From the NCBI RefSeq assembly GCF_018141525.1, contig NZ_CP064655.1, forward strand, positions 124,001 to 188,000: a stretch of DNA of 64,000 bases. The letters run 5' to 3'. The notes beneath the pieces were generated by a model, which did no database searches, was not told where the DNA came from, and worked only from the letters and a program-made list of their open reading frames with translations. Origin of the DNA: Miltoncostaea marina (lineage in GTDB: Bacteria > Actinomycetota > Thermoleophilia > Miltoncostaeales > Miltoncostaeaceae). Below, one piece after another: positions 15,554 to 23,545 of the stretch; the stretch's first letter is position 1; each line of letters starts with the position of its first letter. Made by a program: the position numbers and the translations under genes.

Positions 15554-17013
15554 CCGGCTAGGCCGCGAGCTCTGACACGGCGGCCTTCTCGGCCGTGCCC
15601 GCGAGCGGGCTTCTCGTCCGATCGCCGGGGCGGGCAAAGACGCCAGCTGGCACCTCCCGGGCGGGCTCCCCGCGGAGCGAGCGTTTCGCGTCTCCCGGCA
15701 CCTCCGGGCGACGGTCCTCGAGTTCGGCATCCAGGGTGATCCGGCCGTCGGCCCAGGCAGCGAGCACGGCGGCCGCGTCGGTGTCGCGGTCGGCCGAGTG
15801 GCCGCATCCTGAGCAGGTGAAGGTTTGCTCGGAGAGCGGCACTGCAGGGCCGACCTCGCCGCAGGCCGAGCAGGCCCGGGTCGAGGGCAGCCAACGCGGC
15901 GCGCGGATCAGCTCGCCCGAGCGCCAGGCCAGCTTGTAGTCGAGCTGGCGCTCGAAGTCGCCCCAGGCCGCGTCGGAGATGGCGCGCGCGAGGCGGGTTC
16001 GGACGAGGCCCCGAATGCCGAGCGTCTCGACCACGATCCGGCCGTGGGTCGTGGCCAGGTCGGTGGTGAGCTTGTTCGTGACGTCGTTGCGCTGGTCGCG
16101 CGCCCGCTGGTGGAGGCGGGCCACCCGCCGGCGGGCCCGCTCGCGCCGACGGGAGCCGCGCCGGCGCCGGAACATGGCGCGGTTCGCTCGCCGCAGCTGG
16201 CGCAGGGAGCGGGTGAGGTGGCGCGGGTTCTCGACCCGCATGATCTCGTCGCCGTCGGCGGTGGCGCCGACCACGAGCGCGGTGAGGCCGCGGTCGAGGC
16301 CGACCGCCGGGCCGCCGCCTCGGTGATGGTGGGCCTGGTGGAGCGGAGGGCAGGCGAGCGTGATCGCCACCACGAGGCGCCGGCCGTCGCGGCGCAGGGT
16401 GGCCTGCAGCGGCCGCGCGCCGCGGCGCATCAGGCGTCGCACCCGCCGGGTGTCCTCGCGGACGCGGACCACGCCGATCCGGGGGAGCTTCACGACCCGC
16501 GCCGCCTCGTCGCTTCCGACCTGCACCGACCGCCGGTCCTTCGCCCGGAAGCGGCAGCTCTCGGTGCCCCGGCCCCGCTTCGTGAAGCGCGGGAAGCCCA
16601 TGCGGGCGCCTTTCCGGGTGCCGTTGCGCGAGCCAGAGACGGCGCCGAGCGCCCGGCCGAGATCCACGCAGGCCTCCTCCATCACGCCCTGATGAACCTC
16701 GCCCCGCCAGGGCAGGCCATCGGACGAGCCCGCTGCGGGCGAGCGCTTCCAGGCGTTGAAGGCGTTGATGATCGAGAACGGCGTCCAGGGCACATCGGTG
16801 GTGCCGTCGGTGGCGCGGGCGTCGAGCGCGTCCTTCACCAGCCCAAGGGACTGATTCCAGGCGAAGCGCGCGGCGCCCAGGTGGCGCGCGATCAGCTGTC
16901 GTTGCTCGACCGTCGGCTCGAGCGTGAAGCGGAAGCTGGTGGTGCGCCAGCCGTCGGGGAGCTTGGCCGCCATCGCCTGCAAGTATTGGCAGGTTCCCGG
17001 ACGGCACGGCTCC
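15554..17013 (-). mobile_element. TnpB-only element (IS200/IS605- or IS607-like, no TnpA)
   Basis: The borders are fixed by reconstructing the disrupted IS5 terminal repeat: 15553 joins exactly to 17014 with no target duplication. This agrees with the single-strand transposition of IS200/IS605 elements. The 1,460-bp element holds only tnpB, with 4 bp after its stop and 40 bp before its start, so it must be moved by a transposase encoded elsewhere. On the tnpB strand the base-exact 5' flank is GGGATC (candidate TAM) and the 3' flank is AGTTCATACACAG (native guide). Confidence 0.82.
15558..16973 (-). CDS. tnpB: TnpB-family RNA-guided nuclease
   Basis: This 471-residue protein is the programmable DNA nuclease ancestor of Cas12. 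All three RuvC acidic residues are present: D227 in VGLDRGLTAL, E316 in IVVETLGIRG and D395 in SADRDTDA. A four-cysteine zinc ribbon lies between the last two (C368, C371, C387, C390). The N-terminus (WRTTSFRFTLEPTVEQRQLI) is the usual wedge-domain start. The ATG at 16973 gives the standard N-terminus. About 57 residues follow the zinc ribbon; this GC-rich 3' part probably doubles as template for the omega RNA, since only 4 bp separate the stop from the element end. Confidence 0.92.
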   Translation of the reverse strand: MAAKLPDGWRTTSFRFTLEPTVEQRQLIARHLGAARFAWNQSLGLVKDALDARATDGTTDVPWTPFSIINAFNAWKRSPAAGSSDGLPWRGEVHQGVMEEACVDLGRALGAVSGSRNGTRKGARMGFPRFTKRGRGTESCRFRAKDRRSVQVGSDEAARVVKLPRIGVVRVREDTRRVRRLMRRGARPLQATLRRDGRRLVVAITLACPPLHQAHHHRGGGPAVGLDRGLTALVVGATADGDEIMRVENPRHLTRSLRQLRRANRAMFRRRRGSRRRERARRRVARLHQRARDQRNDVTNKLTTDLATTHGRIVVETLGIRGLVRTRLARAISDAAWGDFERQLDYKLAWRSGELIRAPRWLPSTRACSACGEVGPAVPLSEQTFTCSGCGHSADRDTDAAAVLAAWADGRITLDAELEDRRPEVPGDAKRSLRGEPAREVPAGVFARPGDRTRSPLAGTAEKAAVSELAA

Positions 17014-17031
17014 GATCCCCGTACCGCTCTG

Positions 17032-17808
17032 CTACGCCAAGACGCGCCCGAGGAGGTAGTGGCAGGCCGCGATCTCCATCCAGGCCCGCGCGCTCGCGGC
17101 CGGGCCCTCATACGAACGCGACAGGCGCCGCCAGCGGCCGAGGCGCGCGAAGGCGTCCTCGATGCGCCACAGCGGCCGCAGCGGCGTGACGCGCGAGGCG
17201 CCCTTCGGTGGCGCCTTGATGTCGAGGGCGATGCCGCGGCGTGCGCACATCGCCGCCAGCCCGCGGTAGCCGCGGTCGGCGACGATCGCCTTGACGCTCG
17301 GCATGGCGTCGAGCACCGCCTCGAGCAGCTCGCGAGCGACGCGTACATCCTGTGGTCGGGCCGAGTCGTCCCGCACCGCGACCGGCGAGCCGGTGATGTC
17401 GAGTAGCAGCGTGCGTTTGGCGCCGTTGGTGCGCCCGCCGCGGCCGCCCGACTCGTGGAACGACGGGCCGGCTCGACCCCCGCGGGCCACCTGGGCGTCG
17501 ACCATCAGCATCGAGGGGTCGACCGTGCGGCCCTTCATCAGCCGGGCGATCTGGCGAAGGCGGGTCAGCAGCTTCGCCAAGACGCCGCTGTCGCGCCAGC
17601 GGCGGAACTGCCGCCAGACCGTTCCCCATGCGGGCTGTTCCGACGGCAGGTAGCGCCACGGCGACCCTGTACGGGCGAGGTAGAGGATCGCGTCGGCGAT
17701 CGCTCGCCGCGAGATGGCAGGCGGACGACCCCGCCGGCCCGATGCGGGCTCCAGCAGGTCGCAGACGAGGCGCCACTCGTCGTCGGTGACGTCACTCGGG
17801 TAGGCCAT
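17032..17808 (-). CDS. IS5-family DDE transposase
   Basis: This 258-residue protein is encoded in one uninterrupted frame. The N-terminal DUF4096-like region is MAYPSDVTDDEWRLVCDLLE, followed by GSPWRYLPSEQPAWGTVWRQ. Catalytic residues can be assigned as D104 (LMVDAQVA), D178 (IVADRGYRG) and E217 (WRIEDAFARLGRWRRL), with the family's R-x-Y-E ending (SRSYEG). The gene fills the right part of the element and starts 70 bp inside the right terminal repeat. It looks functional, although its left repeat is now split by the TnpB insertion, so the element may no longer move. Confidence 0.93.
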   Translation of the reverse strand: MAYPSDVTDDEWRLVCDLLEPASGRRGRPPAISRRAIADAILYLARTGSPWRYLPSEQPAWGTVWRQFRRWRDSGVLAKLLTRLRQIARLMKGRTVDPSMLMVDAQVARGGRAGPSFHESGGRGGRTNGAKRTLLLDITGSPVAVRDDSARPQDVRVARELLEAVLDAMPSVKAIVADRGYRGLAAMCARRGIALDIKAPPKGASRVTPLRPLWRIEDAFARLGRWRRLSRSYEGPAASARAWMEIAACHYLLGRVLA

Positions 17809-17844
17809 GACGCACCGTTTCCATCGGTGCAGTGGCCGAGATCC

Positions 17845-17878
17845 CTGATCGGTACCGGGATCAGTTCATACACAGGCC
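17845..17878 (-). repeat. Right terminal inverted repeat of the IS5-type element
   Basis: The outer part is GGCCTGTGTATGAACT and the inner part GATCCCGGTACCGATCAG (minus reading). It is intact and served as the template for recognising the interrupted left copy. The CTGA at 17879-17882 immediately outside is the probable target duplication. Confidence 0.85.
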
Positions 17879-17905
17879 CTGAGGCGGCGGCGGGCCGCCG
17901 CCGGG

Positions 17906-18100
17906 CTAGCCGGCGGGGAGCTCCCGGCGCTCGTGCGCCTCGCCGGCGCGATCCCGGCGGGCGCGCGCGGCGGCCGCGGTCCAGCGACGGCGGGCGGCGC
18001 GCATGCGCAGGCGCAGGGCCCGCCCGCGACGGGCCTCGCCGAGGGCGGTCTCGAGCTCGACGCCCCGCAGGGGGCCTGAGGTGATGCGGATGGCTGCCAT
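17906..18100 (-). CDS. Small arginine-rich protein, unknown function
   Basis: This 64-residue frame begins MAAIRITSGPLRGVELE. It continues into a highly basic, Arg/Ala-rich helix (about residues 24-60) and ends in RRELPAG. Charge and length could fit a nucleic-acid-binding peptide, but I recognise no family. It lies just outside the IS right end and has no partner on its strand within 390 bp. Arg/Ala bias is easy to get by chance in DNA this GC-rich, so coding status is uncertain. Confidence 0.4.
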   Translation of the reverse strand: MAAIRITSGPLRGVELETALGEARRGRALRLRMRAARRRWTAAAARARRDRAGEAHERRELPAG

Positions 18101-18214
18101 GGCCGATCGGTTCGCCGTCCGCCCCCCGGCTCCTGCGCCGCGCCGGTCAAGGGGTGCGTCGAGGTGTCGATAAGGAAACCAGCGTCCGCACGGAACCACC
18201 CTGGAGGCACCGCC

Positions 18215-18499
18215 GTGCACGAGCCCGGCCTCACGGACCCCCGCACCGTCTTCGAGCTCACCCGTCCCGGCCGCCTGATCGACGCGCTCGAGGCCTGCAT
18301 GGCGCGGCGCGTCGCCCCGCTGCGCTCCGGCTGGTCGGCCACCGGCCACCTCGGCCGCGACCTGGAGCGCCACTACGGCGTGCGCGTCCCCCGGCCGGCG
18401 ATCGACCGGGCCCTGCGCGTGCTGGCCCGGCGGGGGCGCATCGACCTGCGCGCCGGGCGCGACGGCGCCCTCTGGTTCCGCCTGCGCGACCAGGGCTAG
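18215..18499 (+). CDS. Small winged-helix-like protein
   Basis: This 94-residue frame starts at GTG 18215, with GGAGG 7 nt upstream; a longer frame from 18164 lacks such a site. The second half (WSATGHLGRDLERHYGV, IDRALRVLARRGRIDLRAG, ALWFRLRD) has the helix-helix-wing rhythm of small winged-helix DNA-binding domains. It has no ligand-binding domain. Its stop overlaps the end of the convergent B3/4 gene by 4 bp. A role in regulating the neighbouring glycan operon is possible but unsupported. Confidence 0.6.
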   Translation: MHEPGLTDPRTVFELTRPGRLIDALEACMARRVAPLRSGWSATGHLGRDLERHYGVRVPRPAIDRALRVLARRGRIDLRAGRDGALWFRLRDQG

Positions 18500-19206
18500 C
18501 GCCCGGCGCCGCCGCCCGCCCCGCCGGCCGCGAACGTCCGCGCCGACGTCCGGCACCCGGGCTGGTGCTCCTGCAGCAGCGCGACGAGGTCCGCGACCGC
18601 CGCCGCGACGTCGGCCGCCGCCGCGTCGTGATGGCCCTCCACGAGCAGGAGCGCCTCGGAGGTGTCCGGCCCGGCCACGCTGTGCGTGCTCTGGCGCCAG
18701 CACCAGCGGCGGGCGACCACCGCCCCGTGCCGGTCGACCAGCACCACCTCGCCGCGCTCGGGCGTCGCATCCGCCCCTGATCCGAGGTCGGTGAAGCGCT
18801 CGTCGCCGTCGGCGAAGCGCACGGTCACGCCGCCCCCGAGCGCGGCGAGGTCGAACACCGCCACCGGCAGCGCGTGGCGGATCGAGACGAGGTTGCCGAT
18901 GTCGACGAGCGCGCCGATGGAGGGGATCGCACCCTCCTTCCCGAGCCGGCGCAGGAGCGCCTCGGCGGCGGAGCGGTGCTGGGTCGGGCGGACCCCGAAG
19001 GCGCTGAAGGCCCGCCGCCACGCGGCGATGGACGGCATCTCGGCGACGGGCGTGGCCGCGAGGCGCCCGGCGGCCGCCCGCTGCTCGGCGGCGTACTCGG
19101 CGCGCAGCGCCTCCGGGGCCGGGCCGCCGGCGACGCCCGCGGCGTGGACGACGCCCGCGCGGGCGGCGGGGAACGCTGCTGCGACGGCGGGGTCGTAGGC
19201 GAACAC
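18496..19206 (-). CDS. B3/4-domain protein (PheRS beta-like editing domain)
   Basis: This 236-residue protein matches the stand-alone B3/4 domain found in the phenylalanyl-tRNA synthetase beta chain, where it edits mischarged tRNA or binds amino acids. Typical stretches are AWRRAFSAFGVRPTQHRSA, SIGALVDIGNLVSIRHALPV and GVTVRFADGDERFTDLG. It is the last gene of the ten-gene glycan locus, 17 bp after the ATP-grasp gene. In this setting it might bind or screen the amino acid that the ATP-grasp ligase attaches, but that is inference. The C-terminus is Gly/Ala-rich. Confidence 0.8.
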   Translation of the reverse strand: MFAYDPAVAAAFPAARAGVVHAAGVAGGPAPEALRAEYAAEQRAAAGRLAATPVAEMPSIAAWRRAFSAFGVRPTQHRSAAEALLRRLGKEGAIPSIGALVDIGNLVSIRHALPVAVFDLAALGGGVTVRFADGDERFTDLGSGADATPERGEVVLVDRHGAVVARRWCWRQSTHSVAGPDTSEALLLVEGHHDAAAADVAAAVADLVALLQEHQPGCRTSARTFAAGGAGGGAGR

Positions 19207-19223
19207 GGCGGCTCCTCGCGGGG

Positions 19224-20363
19224 TCAGGGCGGGCCGCCGGCCGCGGCGCGCATGTCAGCGAACCACGCCCGGTGGTGGGGCGCCAGCGCGGCGGCGATGC
19301 GCGGCTCCCACCCGAGCCCCGGGTGCGAGTTGATCTCCAGCAGCCGCAGCTCGTAGCCGTCGTCGCCCCGGCGCTCGACGATCAGGTCCAGCCCCGCCAC
19401 GAGCAGGGCCCGGCCCTGCGGCCGCGGCCAGTCGCGCGCGGCGCCCGCGATCGCCGCGAACACCTCGCGGGCGAGCGCCTCGAGCCGGCGCCAGAAGCCC
19501 GGCAGCGGGCGGTGCTCGCGCTCGACGTACGCCAGCATCTCGGTCAGCGGCAGGTTCTCGGCGGGGCCGCCGCCGGGCCGGTGCGACTCCGCGTTGAGCC
19601 ACTCGTCGAGCCGGCCGCTGCCCGGCCGGGCGGGGGCGGCGGTCGTCTTGGCGACGCCCTCCCGGTAGACGCGCACCTCCAGCGGGTCCAGCGAGGTCGC
19701 CATCGCGTGGACGCGGGCGTCCCAGCGCCGCCCCCGGTAGAGGAAGGCGTCGGCGACCAGGTCCTGCGCGACGAACGGCGCGCGGGCGCCGGCGGCGACC
19801 TCGGCGGCCATCGCCGCGGCCGCGTCGCGCGGCACGATCTCGATGCCCCGGCACTGTCCGCTGCGCGACGGCTTGACGATCACGAGCCCGCCGCCCTCCT
19901 CCGCGGCGGCCTCGTCCGGGAGCAGCGTGCGCGGGCGGGGGATCCGCGCCCCGGTCGCCGCCTCGCGCGCGCGCAGGCACCGCTCCAGCTCGCACTTGCC
20001 GTCGAGCCAGCCGAGCAGCGACGACTGCGTGTGGCGGCAGCCCGACGTCCCGACGATCGCGTCGAAGAGGGGCGCGTGGCCCCAGTCGACGCCCCAGGTC
20101 GTCAGGACGACGGCCGGCGTGCGGGCCACGCCGCGCGCGGTGACCAGCGGCCCGCCGGGGTGCTGCACCCGGCAGCGCCCGGCGCGCACCCGGCCCCCCT
20201 CGACGGCGAGCGCCCGCCAGCCGGCGACGACCGCCGTCATCCCGGCCGCGGCGGCGGCGGATGCGAGCGGTGCCCACTCCTTGCGCCGCCGCCCGAGCCA
20301 CTCGTCCGGATAGATCAGGAGCGCCGTCGGCGGCGCGCCGGTGCGGGCGCCCGCGCCGCTCAC
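19224..20363 (-). CDS. Tubulin-tyrosine-ligase-like ATP-grasp enzyme
   Basis: About 379 residues. The ATP-grasp core is clear: VIVKPSRSGQCRGIEIV (nucleotide-binding strand and loop), RWDARVHAMATSLDPLEVRV, REGVAKTT, and the metal-binding end LRLLEINSHPGLGWE. This layout is that of TTL/TTLL-type ligases, which join an amino acid to a carboxylate through an acyl phosphate. The N-terminal ~130 residues form a Rossmann-like pre-ATP-grasp domain. It starts at GTG 20363, overlapping the glycosyltransferase stop by 4 nt. Inside this cluster it could attach an amino acid to a glycan, lipid or aromatic acid; the substrate is unknown. Confidence 0.82.
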   Translation of the reverse strand: MSGAGARTGAPPTALLIYPDEWLGRRRKEWAPLASAAAAAGMTAVVAGWRALAVEGGRVRAGRCRVQHPGGPLVTARGVARTPAVVLTTWGVDWGHAPLFDAIVGTSGCRHTQSSLLGWLDGKCELERCLRAREAATGARIPRPRTLLPDEAAAEEGGGLVIVKPSRSGQCRGIEIVPRDAAAAMAAEVAAGARAPFVAQDLVADAFLYRGRRWDARVHAMATSLDPLEVRVYREGVAKTTAAPARPGSGRLDEWLNAESHRPGGGPAENLPLTEMLAYVEREHRPLPGFWRRLEALAREVFAAIAGAARDWPRPQGRALLVAGLDLIVERRGDDGYELRLLEINSHPGLGWEPRIAAALAPHHRAWFADMRAAAGGPP

Positions 20364-21514
20364 CGCAGGCCCGCCGTCTCGAGCATCCCGGCGAGCACGG
20401 TGCGCGCCTCGAAGTGCTCCTCGGCGACCCGGCGGGCGGCGCGCGCCTGACGGTCGTAGTCGCGGTCGAGCCGGTCGAGGGCGTCGACGAGCGAGTCCAG
20501 GTCGGCGAAGGGCAGCACGCCCGCGTCGGCCGGGAGCCAGTCGCCGTAGCCGGTGTCCTGGTGGAGCACCGGCCTGCCGGCGGCCAGGAAGCACGCGCTG
20601 CGATCGCTGAACCACCCCGACCTGCTGGCCACGTAGGCGTGCTTCGCCACGCCGATGTCGCCGCGCGAGCCCGCGATGAAGGCGGCGTACGCCTCGGGGG
20701 TCGCCGTCACCTTCAGCGGGTTGACCAGCCGCCAGCCGGCGCGCCCGAGCGCCTCGCGCGGGACGGCGCCGCCGCCGGCCGCGAGCACGTACTCGCCGCC
20801 GCGCCGCGACGGCAGCGCGGCGACGCGGCCGAACTCGCGGTCCTTGTGGCCGTACGACCTGCCGGCGTGGCGCACCTCGCCCCCGGCGGCCCAGTGCATG
20901 AGCGCGACGAAGGGGGCGCCGGGGGGCGGCGGGGCGCACCGCCAGGCCGACGTCGCCACGACGGGGCGCGTCGGAATCCAGGAGCGGCCCGCGTCGGGCA
21001 CCGTGCAGTCGGCGGCGCCGATCCGCGCCGCGAAGGTGAAGAGGGTGTCGTAGTGGCGGGGCGCGTCGGCGCGACTGCCCGCGCCGGCGGCGAGCGCGGT
21101 CTGGGTGAACATCGGGTCGCCGTCGATGAAGAGCCGCCGCGGGCAGCGCTCCAGCTCGTCGAACCACGTGGGGTCGACGACGGTGAGCACGAACTCGGCC
21201 TCGCCGAGCGCCGCCAGCAGGCGTTCCCAGCCCGCCCCGTGGCACGCGCCGTCCCGGTCGATGAAGCTCCACCGGCCGGCGAAGCCGAAGCGCTCGGCGA
21301 CCGCCGACAGGTAGCGCACGGCGGCGTCCGGCCGGTCCGTCATCGCGTCCGAGGCCGGGTCGTAGGTCTCGAGGGGGCGGTTCTGGCGCTCGACGTAGTG
21401 CACGCGGTAGCCCAGCTCGCGCAGCCCGAGGACGTAGTGCACGTAGTGCATCGTGAGGCCGCCGTACGGCAGCTTGCCGATGCCACCGACGCAGACGGCG
21501 AGCGGGGCGCTCAT
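20360..21514 (-). CDS. CgeB-like glycosyltransferase, copy 1
   Basis: This 384-residue protein has a GT-B-like layout. The N-terminal Gly-rich segment is GGIGKLPYGGLTMHYVHYVL. The middle has FIDGDPMFTQTAL and an ALMHWAAGGEV stretch. The C-terminal donor-binding domain has VAKHAYVASRSGWFSDRSA and LAAGRPVLHQDTGYGDWLP. The C-terminal pattern is shared by the two other transferases of this locus, indicating paralogy. ATG 21514 overlaps the preceding stop and its own stop overlaps the ATP-grasp start. It is expected to be cytosolic, adding a sugar to a carrier. The specific sugar cannot be read from the sequence. Confidence 0.82.
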   Translation of the reverse strand: MSAPLAVCVGGIGKLPYGGLTMHYVHYVLGLRELGYRVHYVERQNRPLETYDPASDAMTDRPDAAVRYLSAVAERFGFAGRWSFIDRDGACHGAGWERLLAALGEAEFVLTVVDPTWFDELERCPRRLFIDGDPMFTQTALAAGAGSRADAPRHYDTLFTFAARIGAADCTVPDAGRSWIPTRPVVATSAWRCAPPPPGAPFVALMHWAAGGEVRHAGRSYGHKDREFGRVAALPSRRGGEYVLAAGGGAVPREALGRAGWRLVNPLKVTATPEAYAAFIAGSRGDIGVAKHAYVASRSGWFSDRSACFLAAGRPVLHQDTGYGDWLPADAGVLPFADLDSLVDALDRLDRDYDRQARAARRVAEEHFEARTVLAGMLETAGLR

Positions 21515-22659
21515 GCGCCGACCGCCTCGAGCAGCGGCGCGAGCGCCCGGTCGGGCGCGAGGAACTCGCGGGCGATCTCGCGGGCCGCGGCCGAGTGGCG
21601 GCCGTAGTCGGCCTCGATCCGCTCGATGGCCGCTGCGGCCTCCTCGGCGTCGCGGACGGCGAACAGGCCCTCGCCGCACGGCAGGTGGGCCGAGATGCCG
21701 GTGTCCTGCACGACGACCGGCCGGCCGGCCGCCAGGTAGGCCGCGCTGCGGTCCCCGAACCACCCGCTGGCGGTCGCCACGAACACCTGCTTGGCCACGC
21801 TGAACTCCCCGCGCGAGGCGCGCACGAACGCGCGGTAGGCGTCGTAGGACGCGGTCACGGCGTGGGCCTCCCGGATCGCCCAGCCGCACGCGCGCAGCCG
21901 CGCGCGCGGCACCTCCCGCCCCGCCACGGCCAGCTCGAAGCGGGCGCCGCGGGCGACCCGGGGCAGCGCGGCGAACCGCTCGAACTCGGCGTCCTTCTGG
22001 CCGAAGACGGCGCCGTCGTACTCGAGCGCCTCGTGCGCGCGCCAGTTCATCACCGTCGTGTAGGGCGCCTCCGGGTCCGGGGGCAGCGGCGCGAACTGGT
22101 CCAGCAGCACGGGGTAGCGGACATGGCGCCACGGCAGGCCCAGCGTCGGGACGGAGCTCGCCGGCGTGCCCACCCCCTGGCCCACCGTGAAGTAGGCGTC
22201 GTAGCGCGGGGTCGCCTCGCCGCCCCGCCGGCGCAGGTCCCAGCGCATCTGCGTCCATCCCGGCTCGCCGTCGATCAGCGCGGTGACGGCGCGCCCGCCG
22301 ACGTCGCCGAGCCAGAGCCCGTGCGTGCCCGCGTCGATGAAGGCGTCGCAGGTGCGCAGGGCCTCGCGCAGCCCCGCCCGCGACATGCCGTGCGCGCGGC
22401 CGGCCGCGTCGACGAAGCACCAGCGCCCCTCGAGGCCGAACCTCGCGAGCAGCGTCGCGACGACCGCGGTGCCGCGCGTGCAGTCGTCGGTCATCTCGCG
22501 GCGCACGGGGTCGAAGCAGGACGACGCCCAGCCGCTCCGCTCCGCCACCACCACGTCGTGGCCCAGGCGGCGCAGCCCGGCGACGAGCTGCAGCGACATC
22601 GACAGCATGCCGCCGAGCGGGTAGCGGACCATGTAGACGCCGACGACGATCCGCGCCAC
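21511..22659 (-). CDS. CgeB-like glycosyltransferase, copy 2
   Basis: This 382-residue paralogue of the flanking transferases starts VARIVVGVYMVRYPLGGML. Shared landmarks are ALIDGEPGWTQMRWDL, YTTVMNWRAHEALEYDG, GQKDAEFERFAALPR, FSVAKQVFVATASGWFGDRSA and LAAGRPVVVQDTG. The start is GTG 22659, one base after the pyruvyltransferase stop; the end overlaps the next transferase by 4 nt. Three related transferases in a row suggest stepwise building of an oligosaccharide rather than redundancy. Acceptor and donor are unknown. Confidence 0.82.
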   Translation of the reverse strand: MARIVVGVYMVRYPLGGMLSMSLQLVAGLRRLGHDVVVAERSGWASSCFDPVRREMTDDCTRGTAVVATLLARFGLEGRWCFVDAAGRAHGMSRAGLREALRTCDAFIDAGTHGLWLGDVGGRAVTALIDGEPGWTQMRWDLRRRGGEATPRYDAYFTVGQGVGTPASSVPTLGLPWRHVRYPVLLDQFAPLPPDPEAPYTTVMNWRAHEALEYDGAVFGQKDAEFERFAALPRVARGARFELAVAGREVPRARLRACGWAIREAHAVTASYDAYRAFVRASRGEFSVAKQVFVATASGWFGDRSAAYLAAGRPVVVQDTGISAHLPCGEGLFAVRDAEEAAAAIERIEADYGRHSAAAREIAREFLAPDRALAPLLEAVGA

Positions 22660-22660
22660 G

Positions 22661-23545
22661 TCAGCCGCCCCCGCCCGCGAGCTCGTCGGCCACGGCCGCC
22701 CGCACCGGCGCGAGGGCGCGGCGGGCGCGCGCCGCCGTGGCCGCGGCGGCGCGCGCCGCCTCGGGCCGCAGGCACCAGCCGAGCGCCTCGCGCAGCGCCG
22801 CGGGCGTGGCGGCGTCGACCGGGAGGGCGTGCGGCCAGCCGAGCGCCTGCGCCTGCCGCAGCACCTTGGCGCCGCCCCGCACCGGATCGACGGCGACGGC
22901 GGGCACCCCGTGCTTGAGCGCCAGCACCAGCCCGTGGAGCCGGGTGGTCACGACCACGTCGACCCGCGCGATCAGCGCCTCGACCTGCGCCGGCGTGGAG
23001 AGGCCGGTCGCGTTGCGGTCGAGCCGCGTGTCGATCGGGACGACGGCCAGCCCCGCGTCGGCGAGCAGCGCGTCCACGAGCGCGTCCGCCTCGGCGTGGG
23101 CGGCACGGTCGCCGTACTCGTCCTGGCGGTGCACGAGCACGCGGCCGGCGACGGGCGCGGGCGGCGCCTCCGACAGCAGGGACAGGTCCGGGCGTGCCGT
23201 GCGCGAGCTGTCGCGCTCGAGCAGCAGGTCGAAGGGGTTCCAGCGCTCCAGCGGGTCGAGCATCGAGACGTCGAGGCCGACCATGCGGCGCCCGGCGAAC
23301 CGCGGCAGGAACTCGGTCAGCGGCCAGCCGTCGCCGCACGGCCCGCACACGAAGACCACCCGGTCGTAGGCGCCGGGGTCGACCGCGCGCCAGTCGACGC
23401 CGCCCGCGAACGGCGGGTCGAGGGCGACGTCGTGGGGCACGCCCGCCTCGCGCAGCCACCCGCACACGACGTCGCGCGCCAGCAGGTCGCCCGCGGTGGC
23501 GCCCATCCCCGCGAACGAGAACCATCCGGCGACGAGCGTCCTCAC
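22661..23545 (-). CDS. Polysaccharide pyruvyltransferase-family protein
   Basis: This 294-residue protein has the family core VDVVVTTRLHGLVLALKHGV followed by PAVAVDPVRGGAKVLRQ. The N-terminus is SFAGMGATAGDLLARDVV, and the middle motif DVSMLDPLERWNPFDLLLE is also present. Members transfer pyruvate from PEP onto sugars as acidic ketals, giving negative charge to exported glycans. The start is GTG 23545, overlapping the transferase stop by 4 nt. It lies between two of the CgeB-like transferases, strong context for glycan decoration. Some relatives have lost pyruvyl activity, so the reaction is inferred. Confidence 0.8.
   Translation of the reverse strand: MRTLVAGWFSFAGMGATAGDLLARDVVCGWLREAGVPHDVALDPPFAGGVDWRAVDPGAYDRVVFVCGPCGDGWPLTEFLPRFAGRRMVGLDVSMLDPLERWNPFDLLLERDSSRTARPDLSLLSEAPPAPVAGRVLVHRQDEYGDRAAHAEADALVDALLADAGLAVVPIDTRLDRNATGLSTPAQVEALIARVDVVVTTRLHGLVLALKHGVPAVAVDPVRGGAKVLRQAQALGWPHALPVDAATPAALREALGWCLRPEAARAAAATAARARRALAPVRAAVADELAGGGG

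Larger units (their letters stand above)
15538..17878 (-). mobile_element. IS5-type insertion sequence, split by a TnpB element
   Basis: The right terminal repeat (minus reading from 17878) is GGCCTGTGTATGAACTGATC. The left repeat starts at 15538 with GGTCTGTGTATGAACT, is interrupted at 15553/15554 and resumes at 17014 with GATCCCCGTACCG. Removing 15554-17013 restores a left repeat that matches the right one over more than 25 bp. CTGA flanks both sides (15533-15536 and 17879-17882) as a probable target duplication, with one extra base on the left. The transposase inside appears intact. Confidence 0.85.

Noticed and set aside
14898-17878. Integrative element bounded by tRNA
   Set aside because: The recombinase-like gene lacks an N-terminal domain and no tRNA or attachment repeats flank it; IS insertion alone explains the region.
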